DNA from: Pseudomonas sp.
Lineage (GTDB): Bacteria; Pseudomonadota; Gammaproteobacteria; Pseudomonadales; Pseudomonadaceae
Direction of reading: 5' to 3'
Length of the DNA: 64,000 nucleotides
NCBI RefSeq assembly: GCF_030150285.1
Contig: NZ_JASLGE010000024.1
Location: forward strand, 10,061-74,060
The first letter of the stretch is position 1, and each line of letters starts with the position of its first letter. Below are positions 54,659 through 63,722 of this stretch, piece after piece. Under the pieces are notes generated by a model. The model saw only the letters and a program-made list of their open reading frames with translations. It did not search any database and was not told where the DNA came from. The position numbers were made by a program, and so were the translations under genes.

Positions 54659-55431
54659 GTTTGATTGACCCTCGCGCAATCATCGATCCGACGGCCATCT
54701 TGGCCGACGACGTCGAGGTCGGCCCTTGGTCGATCGTCGGCGCTGGTGTGGAAATCGGCGAGGGGACAGTGATCGGGCCGCATGTGATTCTCAAAGGCCC
54801 GACCCGCATCGGTAAACACAATCGCATCTACCAGTTTTCTTCGGTAGGCGAAGACACCCCTGACCTCAAGTACAAGGGTGAAGAAACGCGTTTGGTCATT
54901 GGTGACCATAACGTGATTCGTGAAGGCGTAACCATTCATCGCGGAACCATTCAGGACCGTGCCGAGACCACGCTGGGCGATCACAACCTGGTCATGGCGT
55001 ATGCTCATATTGGCCACGACAGTGTCATCGGTAACCATTGCATTCTGGTCAATAATGCCGCCTTGGCGGGCCATGTGCACATGGGTGACTGGGCGATTCT
55101 GTCCGGTTTTACCCTGGTTCATCAGTTTTGCCACATCGGTGCCCACAGCTTTTCGGGCATGGGTACAGCCATTGGTAAGGATGTTCCGGCGTTTGTCACA
55201 GTATTCGGCAGCCCTGCGCAAGCCCGCAGCATGAACTTTGAAGGCATGCGCCGACGTGGGTTCAGCGAGGACGCCATTCACGCGCTACGCCGGGCTTACA
55301 AGGTGGTTTACCGCCAAGGCTTGACCGTTGAGCAAGCCCTTGCCGAGCTGGCAGAACCGGCCATTCAGTTTCCCGAAGTGGCCATGTTTGTTGACTCCAT
55401 CCGTTCATCTACTCGCGGCATCACACGTTAA
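54655..55431 (+). CDS. lpxA: UDP-N-acetylglucosamine acyltransferase
   Basis: 258 residues of hexapeptide beta-helix. Opens SLIDPRAIIDPTAILADDVE and has the catalytic His in NLVMAYAHIGHDSVIGNH. First step of lipid A synthesis. In Pseudomonas it prefers C10 hydroxyacyl chains; the acyl ruler residue cannot be judged here. lpxB starts two bases later. Confidence 0.97.
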   Translation: MSLIDPRAIIDPTAILADDVEVGPWSIVGAGVEIGEGTVIGPHVILKGPTRIGKHNRIYQFSSVGEDTPDLKYKGEETRLVIGDHNVIREGVTIHRGTIQDRAETTLGDHNLVMAYAHIGHDSVIGNHCILVNNAALAGHVHMGDWAILSGFTLVHQFCHIGAHSFSGMGTAIGKDVPAFVTVFGSPAQARSMNFEGMRRRGFSEDAIHALRRAYKVVYRQGLTVEQALAELAEPAIQFPEVAMFVDSIRSSTRGITR

Positions 55432-55433
55432 CC

Positions 55434-56564
55434 ATGGCCAGATTACGCATTGCGTTGGTGGCGGGTGAGGCTTCCGGCGACATTCTGGGTTCGGGTTTGA
55501 TGCGTGCGCTTAAAGGCCGTCACCCGGATATTGAATTTATCGGTGTGGGCGGCCCATTGATGGAAGCTGAAGGCATGACGTCTTACTTCCCGATGGAGCG
55601 CTTGTCGGTCATGGGGCTGGTGGAAGTGCTCGGTCGCTTACGCGAGCTGCTTAAACGCCGCAAGGCACTGGTTCAGACGCTTATTGCGCAAAAGCCGGAT
55701 GTCTTTATTGGTATCGATGCCCCTGACTTTACCCTGAATATCGAACTTCAACTGCGTCGGGCGGGGATAAAAACCGTTCACTATGTCAGCCCGTCCGTGT
55801 GGGCGTGGCGTCAGAAACGCGTGCTGAAAATTCGTGAAGGGTGCGATTTGATGCTCACGCTTTTGCCGTTCGAAGCCAGGTTCTACGAAGAGAAAGGTGT
55901 GCCCGTGCGTTTTGTCGGGCATACCCTGGCCGATACAATACCGCTTGAGGCCGATAAAGCCGCGGCGCGCGCGGAACTTGGGTTGCCTGAAGGGCCTTTG
56001 GTCGCTTTGATGCCGGGCAGCCGTGGTGGCGAAGTCGGTAAGCTGGGCGGGTTGTTTCTGGATGCCGCGCAGAAAATACGTGAGTCTCGGCCGGATGTTC
56101 GCTTTGTATTGCCATGCGCCAATGCCGCGCGTCGTGAGCAGATCGAGCAACTGCTGGAAGGCCGTGATCTGCCTGTAACCTTGCTGGATGGGCGCTCACA
56201 TGTTGCGCTGGCGGCGTGCGATGCCGTATTGATCGCTTCGGGTACCGCTACACTGGAAGCGCTGTTGTACAAGCGCCCGATGGTGGTGGCGTATCGCCTT
56301 GCGCCTGTGACGTACTGGATTCTCAAACGCCTGGTTAAAAGCCCTTACGTGTCGTTGCCTAACCTTCTTGCCCAGCGGATGTTGGTGCCTGAGCTTTTGC
56401 AGGATGCTGCTACGCCTGAAGCGCTTGCACAAGAGCTGCTGCCGTTGTTGAGCGGTGCAGAGGAGCAAACCCGCAGCTTTGATCAAATCCATCGGTCTTT
56501 GCGCCTCGATGCCTCCAATCAGGCGGCCGATGCAGTACTTGGTTTGATCGGACAATCTCGATGA
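55434..56564 (+). CDS. lpxB: Lipid-A-disaccharide synthase
   Basis: 376 residues, GT19 family. Opens RIALVAGEASGDILG; HYVSPSVWAWRQKRV and LPGSRGGEVGKL are conserved. Condenses UDP-diacyl-GlcN with lipid X. Overlaps rnhB by ATGA. Confidence 0.97.
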   Translation: MARLRIALVAGEASGDILGSGLMRALKGRHPDIEFIGVGGPLMEAEGMTSYFPMERLSVMGLVEVLGRLRELLKRRKALVQTLIAQKPDVFIGIDAPDFTLNIELQLRRAGIKTVHYVSPSVWAWRQKRVLKIREGCDLMLTLLPFEARFYEEKGVPVRFVGHTLADTIPLEADKAAARAELGLPEGPLVALMPGSRGGEVGKLGGLFLDAAQKIRESRPDVRFVLPCANAARREQIEQLLEGRDLPVTLLDGRSHVALAACDAVLIASGTATLEALLYKRPMVVAYRLAPVTYWILKRLVKSPYVSLPNLLAQRMLVPELLQDAATPEALAQELLPLLSGAEEQTRSFDQIHRSLRLDASNQAADAVLGLIGQSR

Positions 56565-57193
56565 GTAAGCAGAATATACAAATGGGTCTGGACTTTAATC
56601 TGGTCGAAGACCTTGTTGCGGGTGTTGATGAAGTGGGGCGTGGCCCGTTATGCGGTGCGGTCGTGACGGCGGCAGTGATTCTTGATCCGAGTCGTCCGAT
56701 TGCAGGGCTCAATGACTCGAAGAAACTCACTGAAGCGCGGCGTGAAAAGCTCTACGACGAAATTCGCGAGAAAGCACTCAGTTGGTGTATCGCGAGGGCT
56801 GAAGTCGAAGAAATTGATGAGTTGAATATTTTGCACGCCACGATGCTGGCCATGCAGCGTGCAGTTGAGGGGCTGAGCATCACCCCGAAACTGGCAATGA
56901 TTGATGGCAACCGTTGCCCTAAATTGGCAATGCCAGCCGAGGCAGTAGTTAAAGGCGACAGTAAAGTGCCAGCGATTGCCGCCGCATCGATCCTGGCCAA
57001 AGTCAGTCGTGATCGTGAAATGGCGGCCTTTGAGCTTCAATACCCGGGCTATGGCATCGGTGGGCACAAAGGTTACCCCACCTCCGTTCATCTTGAAGCG
57101 CTTGAGCGCTTGGGGCCTACCCCGATTCATCGGCGTTCGTTCGGGCCAGTGCGTCGTGCCTATGAAGCCCGTGAAGGTTTGACCGAGGTTTAG
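56561..57193 (+). CDS. rnhB: Ribonuclease HII
   Basis: 210 residues. Catalytic acids in GVDEVGRGPLCGAV and IDGNRCPKL, with SILAKVSRD. Removes RNA from DNA hybrids and single ribonucleotides. Last gene of the translation-envelope operon; a terminator follows, and dnaE starts 79 bases on. The transporter gene found here in P. aeruginosa is absent. Confidence 0.96.
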   Translation: MSKQNIQMGLDFNLVEDLVAGVDEVGRGPLCGAVVTAAVILDPSRPIAGLNDSKKLTEARREKLYDEIREKALSWCIARAEVEEIDELNILHATMLAMQRAVEGLSITPKLAMIDGNRCPKLAMPAEAVVKGDSKVPAIAAASILAKVSRDREMAAFELQYPGYGIGGHKGYPTSVHLEALERLGPTPIHRRSFGPVRRAYEAREGLTEV

Positions 57194-57215
57194 CCGCAAG
57201 GCTGATGTTTTTGCC

Positions 57216-57249
57216 AAGGCCCGGTACACTTCCGGGCCTTGTTGTTTTT
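57216..57249 (+). terminator. Terminator after rnhB
   Basis: Stem AAGGCCCGG / CCGGGCCTT (57216-57224, 57232-57240), then TTGTTTTTC. Ends the long run that starts at pyrH, although dnaE begins soon after. Confidence 0.85.
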
Positions 57250-57272
57250 CAAAGTTTAAAGACAGGATCACC

Positions 57273-60200
57273 ATGCCGGCTTCATTCGTTCACCTGCGCC
57301 TGCACACTGAATACTCCCTGGTTGATGGACTGGTGCGGATCAAGCCGCTGATCAAAGCCCTGGCCGGCATGAATATGCCTGCTGTGGCTGTGACGGATCA
57401 GAACAACATGTGTTCTCTGGTCAAGTTCTATAAAGCAGCGATGGGCGGCGGCATCAAGCCCATCAGTGGTGCCGACCTGTGGCTGTCGAACAAAGATCCG
57501 GAAAACCCCCTCAGCCGCATCAGCCTGCTGGCGATGAACCCTGTGGGCTATCGCAACCTGACCGAGTTGATTTCGCGAGGCTTCATCGAAGGTCAGCGAA
57601 ACGGCCAGGTGATTATCGAGCGTGAATGGGTCGCTGAGGCGGCCGAAGGCTTGATCATGCTTTCAGCGGCCAAAGAGGGTGAAATTGGCATCGCGTTGCT
57701 CAGTGGCAATACGCAAGAGGCCGAGACGCTAGCCCGCGAGTGGATGCAGGTGTTTGCCGATCGCTTCTACCTGGAAGTGCAACGCACCAAGCGCCCGAAT
57801 GACGAAGAGCATTTGCACGCCGCCGTCGCACTGGCCGATAAGGTGAGGGCTCCGTTGGTTGCGACCAACGATGTGCGCTTCTTGTACCAGAAAGATTTCG
57901 AAGCGCACGAAACCCGTGTTTGCATTGGTGAGGGTCGGGCTCTGGATGACCCGCGCCGGTCGAAGAATTACAGCGATCAACAATATCTGAAAAGTGCCGA
58001 GGAAATGGCCGAGCTGTTCAGCGACCTGCCGGAGGCACTGGAAAACTCGGTCGAAATTGCCAAGCGCTGTAATATCGAAGTGAAGTTGGGTACTCACTTT
58101 TTGCCCAATTTTCCAATACCCGATGGTATGACCATCGATGAGTATTTCCGCAAGGTGTCGTTTGACGGTCTCGAAGAGCGTCTGGAAGTGTTGTTGCCTA
58201 AAGACACGACTGAAGATTACGACGCGAAGCGTCAGGTGTATGTCGATCGTCTGAATTTCGAACTGGATATCATTATCCAGATGGGGTTCCCCGGTTACTT
58301 CCTGATCGTCATGGACTTTATCCAGTGGGCTAAAAGCAACGGCGTTCCGGTAGGGCCGGGCCGGGGCTCGGGTGCCGGCTCGCTGGTGGCTTATGTGCAG
58401 AAAATCACAGACCTGGACCCGCTGGAATATGACCTGCTGTTCGAACGCTTTCTGAACCCTGAACGGGTATCGATGCCCGACTTTGACGTCGACTTCTGCA
58501 TGGATGGCCGTGATCGGGTAATTGAGTATGTGGCGGATAAGTACGGCCGGAACGCCGTTAGCCAGATCATTACCTTTGGTTCAATGGCCGCCAAAGCGGT
58601 GATTCGTGACGTCGCTCGGGTGCAGGGCAAGTCTTACGGGCTGGCCGATCGCCTGTCGAAGATGATTCCGTTCGAAGTGGGCATGACGCTGGAAAAAGCT
58701 TATGAGCAGGAAGAAATTCTGCGCGACTTCATCAAAGTCGATGAGGAGGCCGCCGAAATCTGGGAAATGGCCCGCAAGCTTGAAGGTGTTGTCCGTAACG
58801 TGGGTAAGCACGCCGGTGGTGTGGTTATTGCTCCGACCAAACTCACGGACTTCTCGCCGATTTATTGCGATGAAGAGGGTGGCGGCCTGGTCACCCAGTT
58901 CGACAAGGATGACGTTGAATCTGCCGGCCTGGTGAAGTTCGACTTCCTCGGCCTGCGTACCTTGACGGTTATCGACTGGGCGCTGAAAACCATCAATCGT
59001 GATCGCGCCAAGGTCAATGAAGCGCCGCTGGACATCGCCTTTATCCCGCTGGACGACAAGCCGACGTATCAGTTGCTGCAAAAAGCCGAGACCACTGCGG
59101 TGTTCCAGCTTGAGTCGCGCGGCATGAAGGAACTGATCAAAAAGCTTAAGCCGGACTGTCTCGAAGACTTGATCGCACTGGTGGCCCTGTTCCGTCCGGG
59201 CCCGTTGCAATCAGGCATGGTTGATGACTTTATCAACCGTAAGCATGGTCGCGCCGAGCTGGCGTACCCGCACTCCGACTACCAGTACGAAGGCCTCAAG
59301 CCGGTATTGGCACCGACCTACGGCATCATCCTGTACCAGGAACAGGTGATGCAGATCGCTCAGGTCATGGCCGGTTATACCCTTGGCGGCGCTGATATGT
59401 TGCGTCGGGCCATGGGTAAGAAAAAACCTGAAGAAATGGCCAAGCAGCGCGGCGGTTTTATCGAAGGGTGTGCCAACAACAATATTGACGCCGACCTCGC
59501 TGGTAACATTTTCGACCTGGTAGAGAAATTTGCCGGTTATGGCTTCAACAAATCTCACTCGGCTGCCTACGGGCTGGTGTCGTACCAGACGGCCTGGCTA
59601 AAAACGCACTACCCGGCACCGTTCATGGCTGCGGTATTGTCAGCGGATATGCACAATACCGATAAAGTTGTCACCCTGATTGAAGAAATTCGCAGCATGA
59701 AGCTGCGTCTTGATGCGCCCGATGTGAATGCCTCGGAGTTCAAGTTCACGGTTAACGACGAGGGCCGTATTATTTATGGCCTGGGTGCGATCAAAGGGGT
59801 GGGTGAGGGGCCTGTTGAGGCCATTACCGAAGCGCGCAAGGACGGTCCGTTTAGCGACTTGTTCGATTTCTGTGCGCGTGTTGACCTCAAACGTATCAAC
59901 AAACGCACCCTGGACGGTTTGATCCGCAGTGGTGCGCTAGACCGACTGGGGCCATATTTTCATGATGAGCCGAAGGCTTACCAGGCCAATATTGACCTGA
60001 ACCGCGCGGTATTGCTGGCCGCGATGGAAGAGGCCATAAAGGCTGCCGAACAAACCGCTCGCACCCACGACAGTGGCCATGCCGACCTGTTTGGTGGCCT
60101 GTTTGTTGAAGAAGATGCCGACGTCTACCTGAACCACCGCAAGGCGAAGGAGCTGACGCTCAAGGAACGCCTTAAAGGCGAGAAGGATACCTTGGGCCTG

Positions 60201-60794
60201 TACTTGACCGGTCATCCGATTGATGAATATGAAGGGGAAATTCGCCGTTTTGCCCGTCAGCGTATCATCGACCTGAAACCGGCCCGGGACACCCAAACCG
60301 TCGCCGGTATGATCATTGCCTTGCGCGTGATGAAGAACAAAAAAGGTGACAAAATGGGCTTTATTACCCTGGACGACCGTTCGGGGCGAATTGAAGCTTC
60401 ACTGTTTGCCGAAGCGTTCCATTCGGCGCAATCACTGTTGCAAACAGATGCCATGGTGGTTGTGGAAGGGGAGGTCAGCAATGACGACTTTTCCGGAGGG
60501 CTGCGCCTTCGGGTCAAGCGGGTGATGAGCATGGAAGATGCACGCACCAGCCTGGCCGAGAGCTTGCGTCTTAAAGTCAGCCATAACGCCTTGAAAGTGG
60601 ATGACTTGCGCGCGCTGGGAGAGCTGTGTCAGAAACATCGCGGTGCTTGCCCAATAACGCTGGACTACACGGGTGAGGACGCCAAGGCCATGTTGCAGTT
60701 TGGTGACGCCTGGCGGATTGACCCCGCAGACAGCTTGATTCAAGCCTTGCGTGACCAGTTCGGACGAGACAACGTCTTCCTCCAATACCGTTGA
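57273..60794 (+). CDS. dnaE: DNA polymerase III alpha subunit
   Basis: 1173 residues. N-terminal PHP domain (FVHLRLHTEYSLVDG), then the C-family polymerase core. Catalytic Asp pair in MPDFDVDFCMDGRD (about 403) and GRGSGAGSLVAY before it. A helix-hairpin-helix region (about 825-900) and an OB fold (about 985-1065) follow. Replicative polymerase core of DnaE1 type. Confidence 0.98.
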   Translation: MPASFVHLRLHTEYSLVDGLVRIKPLIKALAGMNMPAVAVTDQNNMCSLVKFYKAAMGGGIKPISGADLWLSNKDPENPLSRISLLAMNPVGYRNLTELISRGFIEGQRNGQVIIEREWVAEAAEGLIMLSAAKEGEIGIALLSGNTQEAETLAREWMQVFADRFYLEVQRTKRPNDEEHLHAAVALADKVRAPLVATNDVRFLYQKDFEAHETRVCIGEGRALDDPRRSKNYSDQQYLKSAEEMAELFSDLPEALENSVEIAKRCNIEVKLGTHFLPNFPIPDGMTIDEYFRKVSFDGLEERLEVLLPKDTTEDYDAKRQVYVDRLNFELDIIIQMGFPGYFLIVMDFIQWAKSNGVPVGPGRGSGAGSLVAYVQKITDLDPLEYDLLFERFLNPERVSMPDFDVDFCMDGRDRVIEYVADKYGRNAVSQIITFGSMAAKAVIRDVARVQGKSYGLADRLSKMIPFEVGMTLEKAYEQEEILRDFIKVDEEAAEIWEMARKLEGVVRNVGKHAGGVVIAPTKLTDFSPIYCDEEGGGLVTQFDKDDVESAGLVKFDFLGLRTLTVIDWALKTINRDRAKVNEAPLDIAFIPLDDKPTYQLLQKAETTAVFQLESRGMKELIKKLKPDCLEDLIALVALFRPGPLQSGMVDDFINRKHGRAELAYPHSDYQYEGLKPVLAPTYGIILYQEQVMQIAQVMAGYTLGGADMLRRAMGKKKPEEMAKQRGGFIEGCANNNIDADLAGNIFDLVEKFAGYGFNKSHSAAYGLVSYQTAWLKTHYPAPFMAAVLSADMHNTDKVVTLIEEIRSMKLRLDAPDVNASEFKFTVNDEGRIIYGLGAIKGVGEGPVEAITEARKDGPFSDLFDFCARVDLKRINKRTLDGLIRSGALDRLGPYFHDEPKAYQANIDLNRAVLLAAMEEAIKAAEQTARTHDSGHADLFGGLFVEEDADVYLNHRKAKELTLKERLKGEKDTLGLYLTGHPIDEYEGEIRRFARQRIIDLKPARDTQTVAGMIIALRVMKNKKGDKMGFITLDDRSGRIEASLFAEAFHSAQSLLQTDAMVVVEGEVSNDDFSGGLRLRVKRVMSMEDARTSLAESLRLKVSHNALKVDDLRALGELCQKHRGACPITLDYTGEDAKAMLQFGDAWRIDPADSLIQALRDQFGRDNVFLQYR

Positions 60795-60795
60795 C

Positions 60796-60836
60796 GGTCA
60801 GGGCAATTATTGTGCCCTGACCTCGACCTGAATTTT
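60796..60836 (+). terminator. Terminator after dnaE
   Basis: Perfect ten-base stem GGTCAGGGCA / TGCCCTGACC (60796-60805, 60813-60822); a T run (AATTTTT) lies about ten bases beyond, so strength is uncertain. Confidence 0.6.
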
Positions 60837-60977
60837 TAATCTCGACCTGAGAGCGCCTGTCCCTTAAGGTAGGCGCGATACAGATCAACCGGCTGCCCCA
60901 GTCAGGTAAGAATCACCAGCAAACGCTGGGCTTCGAACCCACTGGCATGCTTTGCCGCCGACCCAAGACGGATGCTT

Positions 60978-61925
60978 ATGAACCCGAATTTTCTTGATTT
61001 CGAACAGCCGATTGCTGACCTGCAAGCCAAAATCGAAGAGTTGCGCCTGGTCGGTAATGATAATTCGCTGAACATCAGCGATGAAATCTCTCGCCTGCAA
61101 GACAAAAGCAAAACGCTGACTGAAGATATTTTCGGCAAGCTGACCAGTTGGCAGATTGCTCGTCTGGCCCGTCACCCGCGACGTCCTTACACCCTGGACT
61201 ATATCGATCACATCTTCACTGAGTTCGATGAGCTGCACGGCGACCGCCATTTTTCGGACGATGCTGCCATTGTGGGCGGTATTGCACGCCTGGACGATCA
61301 GCCGGTTATGGTGATTGGCCATCAGAAAGGCCGTGAGGTTCGTGAGAAAGTTCGCCGCAACTTCGGTATGCCTCGCCCTGAAGGCTACCGCAAGGCTTGC
61401 CGTTTGATGGAGATGGCTGAGCGTTTCAAAATGCCGATCCTGACCTTCATTGATACGCCGGGCGCTTATCCGGGAATCGACGCTGAAGAGCGCAACCAGA
61501 GCGAAGCCATTGCCTGGAACCTGCGTGTGATGTCGCGCCTCAAAACGCCGATTATCGCCACTGTTATCGGCGAGGGTGGTTCGGGCGGAGCCTTGGCAAT
61601 TGGCGTGTGCGATCAGTTGAACATGTTGCAGTATTCGACTTATGCGGTGATCTCGCCTGAAGGGTGTGCTTCGATTTTGTGGAAAACCGCCGAAAAAGCC
61701 CCTGATGCTGCCGAAGCAATGGGCATCACGGCTGAGCGTTTGAAAGGCTTGGGCATTGTCGACAAGGTGATCGGCGAGCCGTTGGGTGGCGCACACCGTG
61801 ACCCGGCGGCGGCGTCTGCCTCGATCCGCGCTGATTTGATCTCTCAACTGGACATGCTGAACAAGCTGGATCATGAAACGCTGCTCAAGCGTCGTTATGA
61901 TCGTCTGATGAGCTACGGTCTCTGA
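60978..61925 (+). CDS. accA: Acetyl-CoA carboxylase carboxyltransferase alpha
   Basis: 315 residues from ATG 60978 (MNPNFLDFEQP); ATG 60972 in frame is an alternative. Carboxyltransferase fold with FIDTPGAYPGIDAEERNQSE and GEGGSGGALAIGVCDQLNML. Makes malonyl-CoA with AccD; accD is not in the window. dnaE-accA-tilS-pyrG order is conserved in Pseudomonas. Confidence 0.97.
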   Translation: MNPNFLDFEQPIADLQAKIEELRLVGNDNSLNISDEISRLQDKSKTLTEDIFGKLTSWQIARLARHPRRPYTLDYIDHIFTEFDELHGDRHFSDDAAIVGGIARLDDQPVMVIGHQKGREVREKVRRNFGMPRPEGYRKACRLMEMAERFKMPILTFIDTPGAYPGIDAEERNQSEAIAWNLRVMSRLKTPIIATVIGEGGSGGALAIGVCDQLNMLQYSTYAVISPEGCASILWKTAEKAPDAAEAMGITAERLKGLGIVDKVIGEPLGGAHRDPAAASASIRADLISQLDMLNKLDHETLLKRRYDRLMSYGL

Positions 61926-61954
61926 TCAAAAGCGGTAGCACACTGACATTTCTG

Positions 61955-62055
61955 TAGTCGCTGCCGAGGTAGGAAGGCTGCGATGCGGCCCGTAGGGCCG
62001 CCGTCCGGGTTGGCATTGCAACCCATCGCAGCCTTCGTGCCCGGGCAGCGACTAC
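61955..62055. repeat. REPIN-like inverted repeat, family B, copy 2
   Basis: Arms GTAGTCGCTGCCGAGGTAGG (from 61955, to 61986) and CATCGCAGCCTTCGTGCCCG (62025-62055) are inverted, 38 bases apart. The inner CGGCCCGTAGGGCCG can fold too. Related to 3901-4000 by the GTAG(T/C)CGCTGCCG ... GGCTGCGAT arms. Fills the accA-tilS gap. Confidence 0.8.
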
Positions 62056-62133
62056 ACGTTTTGGTCATGCTTAAACGTTGTGCGGTAAGCCAGTCCTGCG
62101 CGTGAAGGGCTTTTGATCCAGGTGGTGCTCGAA

Positions 62134-63450
62134 ATGCCCAACCTCTCAACTCAACTGCTTCAAGCTCTGGGGCCGTGGCGCAACGCCAAGGCCTGGCATG
62201 TCGCACTTTCTGGTGGGCTTGATTCAACGGTCCTGTTGCACCTTCTCGCACATCTGCGCCAAACCCATTCGCTTCCGTCTCTGACCGCTGTCCATGTGCA
62301 CCATGGCTTGCAGACGGCCGCTGAGGCGTGGCCGGCGCATTGCCAAGCGCTGTGTGATGCGCTGGATGTGCCGTTGCAGGTGGTTCATGTGCAGGTGCAC
62401 CGGGGCGCAAGCCTTGAGCGTGCAGCACGCGAGGCGCGTTACCAGGTGTTTGAAGCGGTCACGCAGTCACAGGATGTGTTGCTGACGGGCCAGCACCGTG
62501 ATGATCAGGCAGAAACGGTGCTGTTTCGTCTGATGCGCGGGGCCGGGGTGAGCGGGCTGGCAGCCATGCCGCGTGAGCGGGCGTTGGGGCAGGGGCACTT
62601 GTGCCGTCCCTTGCTGGGTGTTTCTCGCGCTGAGCTTGAAGCCTATGCGCGTGCACAAGCCCTAAGTTGGGTTGAGGACCCTTCAAATACCCTGACCGAT
62701 TTTTCGCGTAATTATTTGCGCCATGAAGTGTTTCCGAGGCTTACCCAGCGCTGGCCTCAGGCCGCTGCCAGCATGGCCCGCAGCGCCGCACACTGCGCCG
62801 AAGCTCAGGGTTTGCTCGATGAACTGGCGCAGCAAGACTTGCAGGGGGCCGATGCTGTCAGCGACTTTGCCTGGCTAGGGCTACCTTCGCTGGCGCTCAC
62901 GCCGCTCACGCGGTTATCGCTTCCCCGGCAGCGTAATGCCTTGCGTCATTGGCTGGCCCCCTTGACGCAACTGCCGGACACCGATCACTGGGTCGGTTGG
63001 GGCACCCTGCGCGACGCTCGTCAGGACGCTCAGCCCACTTGGTGTTTGGGTAACGGTGAACTGCATCGGGCGCAGGAGCGCATCTGGTGGTTATCAGGTG
63101 ACTGGTTGCAGCCACCGCCCACGCCGCAAACCTGGGAGCAACCTGATCAGCCTCTGGTTTTGCCGGGCAATGGCCGGGTGTGGCTGTCGGGGGAAATTCC
63201 GACTGGCCCTTTGCAAGTGAGCTATCGTCAAGGAGGCGAGGTCATGGCATTGGCGTCGCGCGGTCATCGTGACCTCAAACGCTTGTTGAATGAGCAAGGT
63301 GTGCCACTTTTTGCTCGCGGCAGATTGCCGCTTTTGTACGGCGATGGGCAGTTATTGGCGGTTGCAAACCTCGACGGACTGGCCTACGGCCCTTGCGGGC
63401 GCTGGAAATTTCATTGGCTGCCAACTTCGAGTGATCAAGGTTTGAGCTGA
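62134..63450 (+). CDS. tilS: tRNA(Ile)-lysidine synthase
   Basis: 438 residues from ATG 62134 (MPNLSTQLLQ) with AGGTGG upstream; a TTG at 62113 in frame is an alternative. PP-loop ATP motif SGGLDSTVLLHLL near residue 28. Changes C34 to lysidine in tRNA-Ile (CAU anticodon), so the tRNA reads AUA. A C-terminal TilS domain (about 355-430) is present. Confidence 0.95.
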   Translation: MPNLSTQLLQALGPWRNAKAWHVALSGGLDSTVLLHLLAHLRQTHSLPSLTAVHVHHGLQTAAEAWPAHCQALCDALDVPLQVVHVQVHRGASLERAAREARYQVFEAVTQSQDVLLTGQHRDDQAETVLFRLMRGAGVSGLAAMPRERALGQGHLCRPLLGVSRAELEAYARAQALSWVEDPSNTLTDFSRNYLRHEVFPRLTQRWPQAAASMARSAAHCAEAQGLLDELAQQDLQGADAVSDFAWLGLPSLALTPLTRLSLPRQRNALRHWLAPLTQLPDTDHWVGWGTLRDARQDAQPTWCLGNGELHRAQERIWWLSGDWLQPPPTPQTWEQPDQPLVLPGNGRVWLSGEIPTGPLQVSYRQGGEVMALASRGHRDLKRLLNEQGVPLFARGRLPLLYGDGQLLAVANLDGLAYGPCGRWKFHWLPTSSDQGLS

Positions 63451-63722
63451 AAGGGGGTTTCCGGTAGACTACGCTCCCTTCTTGACACAGCTTCTGTAGA
63501 TTCACCGGAATTACAGAAGTTGCCGATTACCAAGCAGTCTTTGCTGGGCGATTTTAAAAAAATGTGTGGCTTGTATCGAACCGATGGTTTCCATTGGTCT
63601 GTTTCAACGCAGCAGTTTTTCGAAAGATGCACTGTGACTAATGCTGGTGATTGGGGGCTTCGGCCTTCCTTCGCTTTCCCCGGCGGCTCTGACCGCTTTA
63701 ACGCAGACTTCTAGGGTTTTTC
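63442..63722 (+). promoter_or_regulatory. Candidate pyrG promoter and long leader
   Basis: TTGAGC (63442-63447) and TAGACT (63465-63470) are 17 bases apart at the tilS stop. Transcription there would give a leader of about 245 bases, AT-richer than its surroundings. An open frame of 64 codons (63520-63714, TTG start) ends eight bases before pyrG but has no ribosome site or family look. AGGGTTTTTC precedes the pyrG ATG. Confidence 0.4.

Noticed and set aside
63520..63714. Separate protein gene before pyrG
   Set aside because: TTG start without ribosome site and no family look; kept only as a leader-frame observation.
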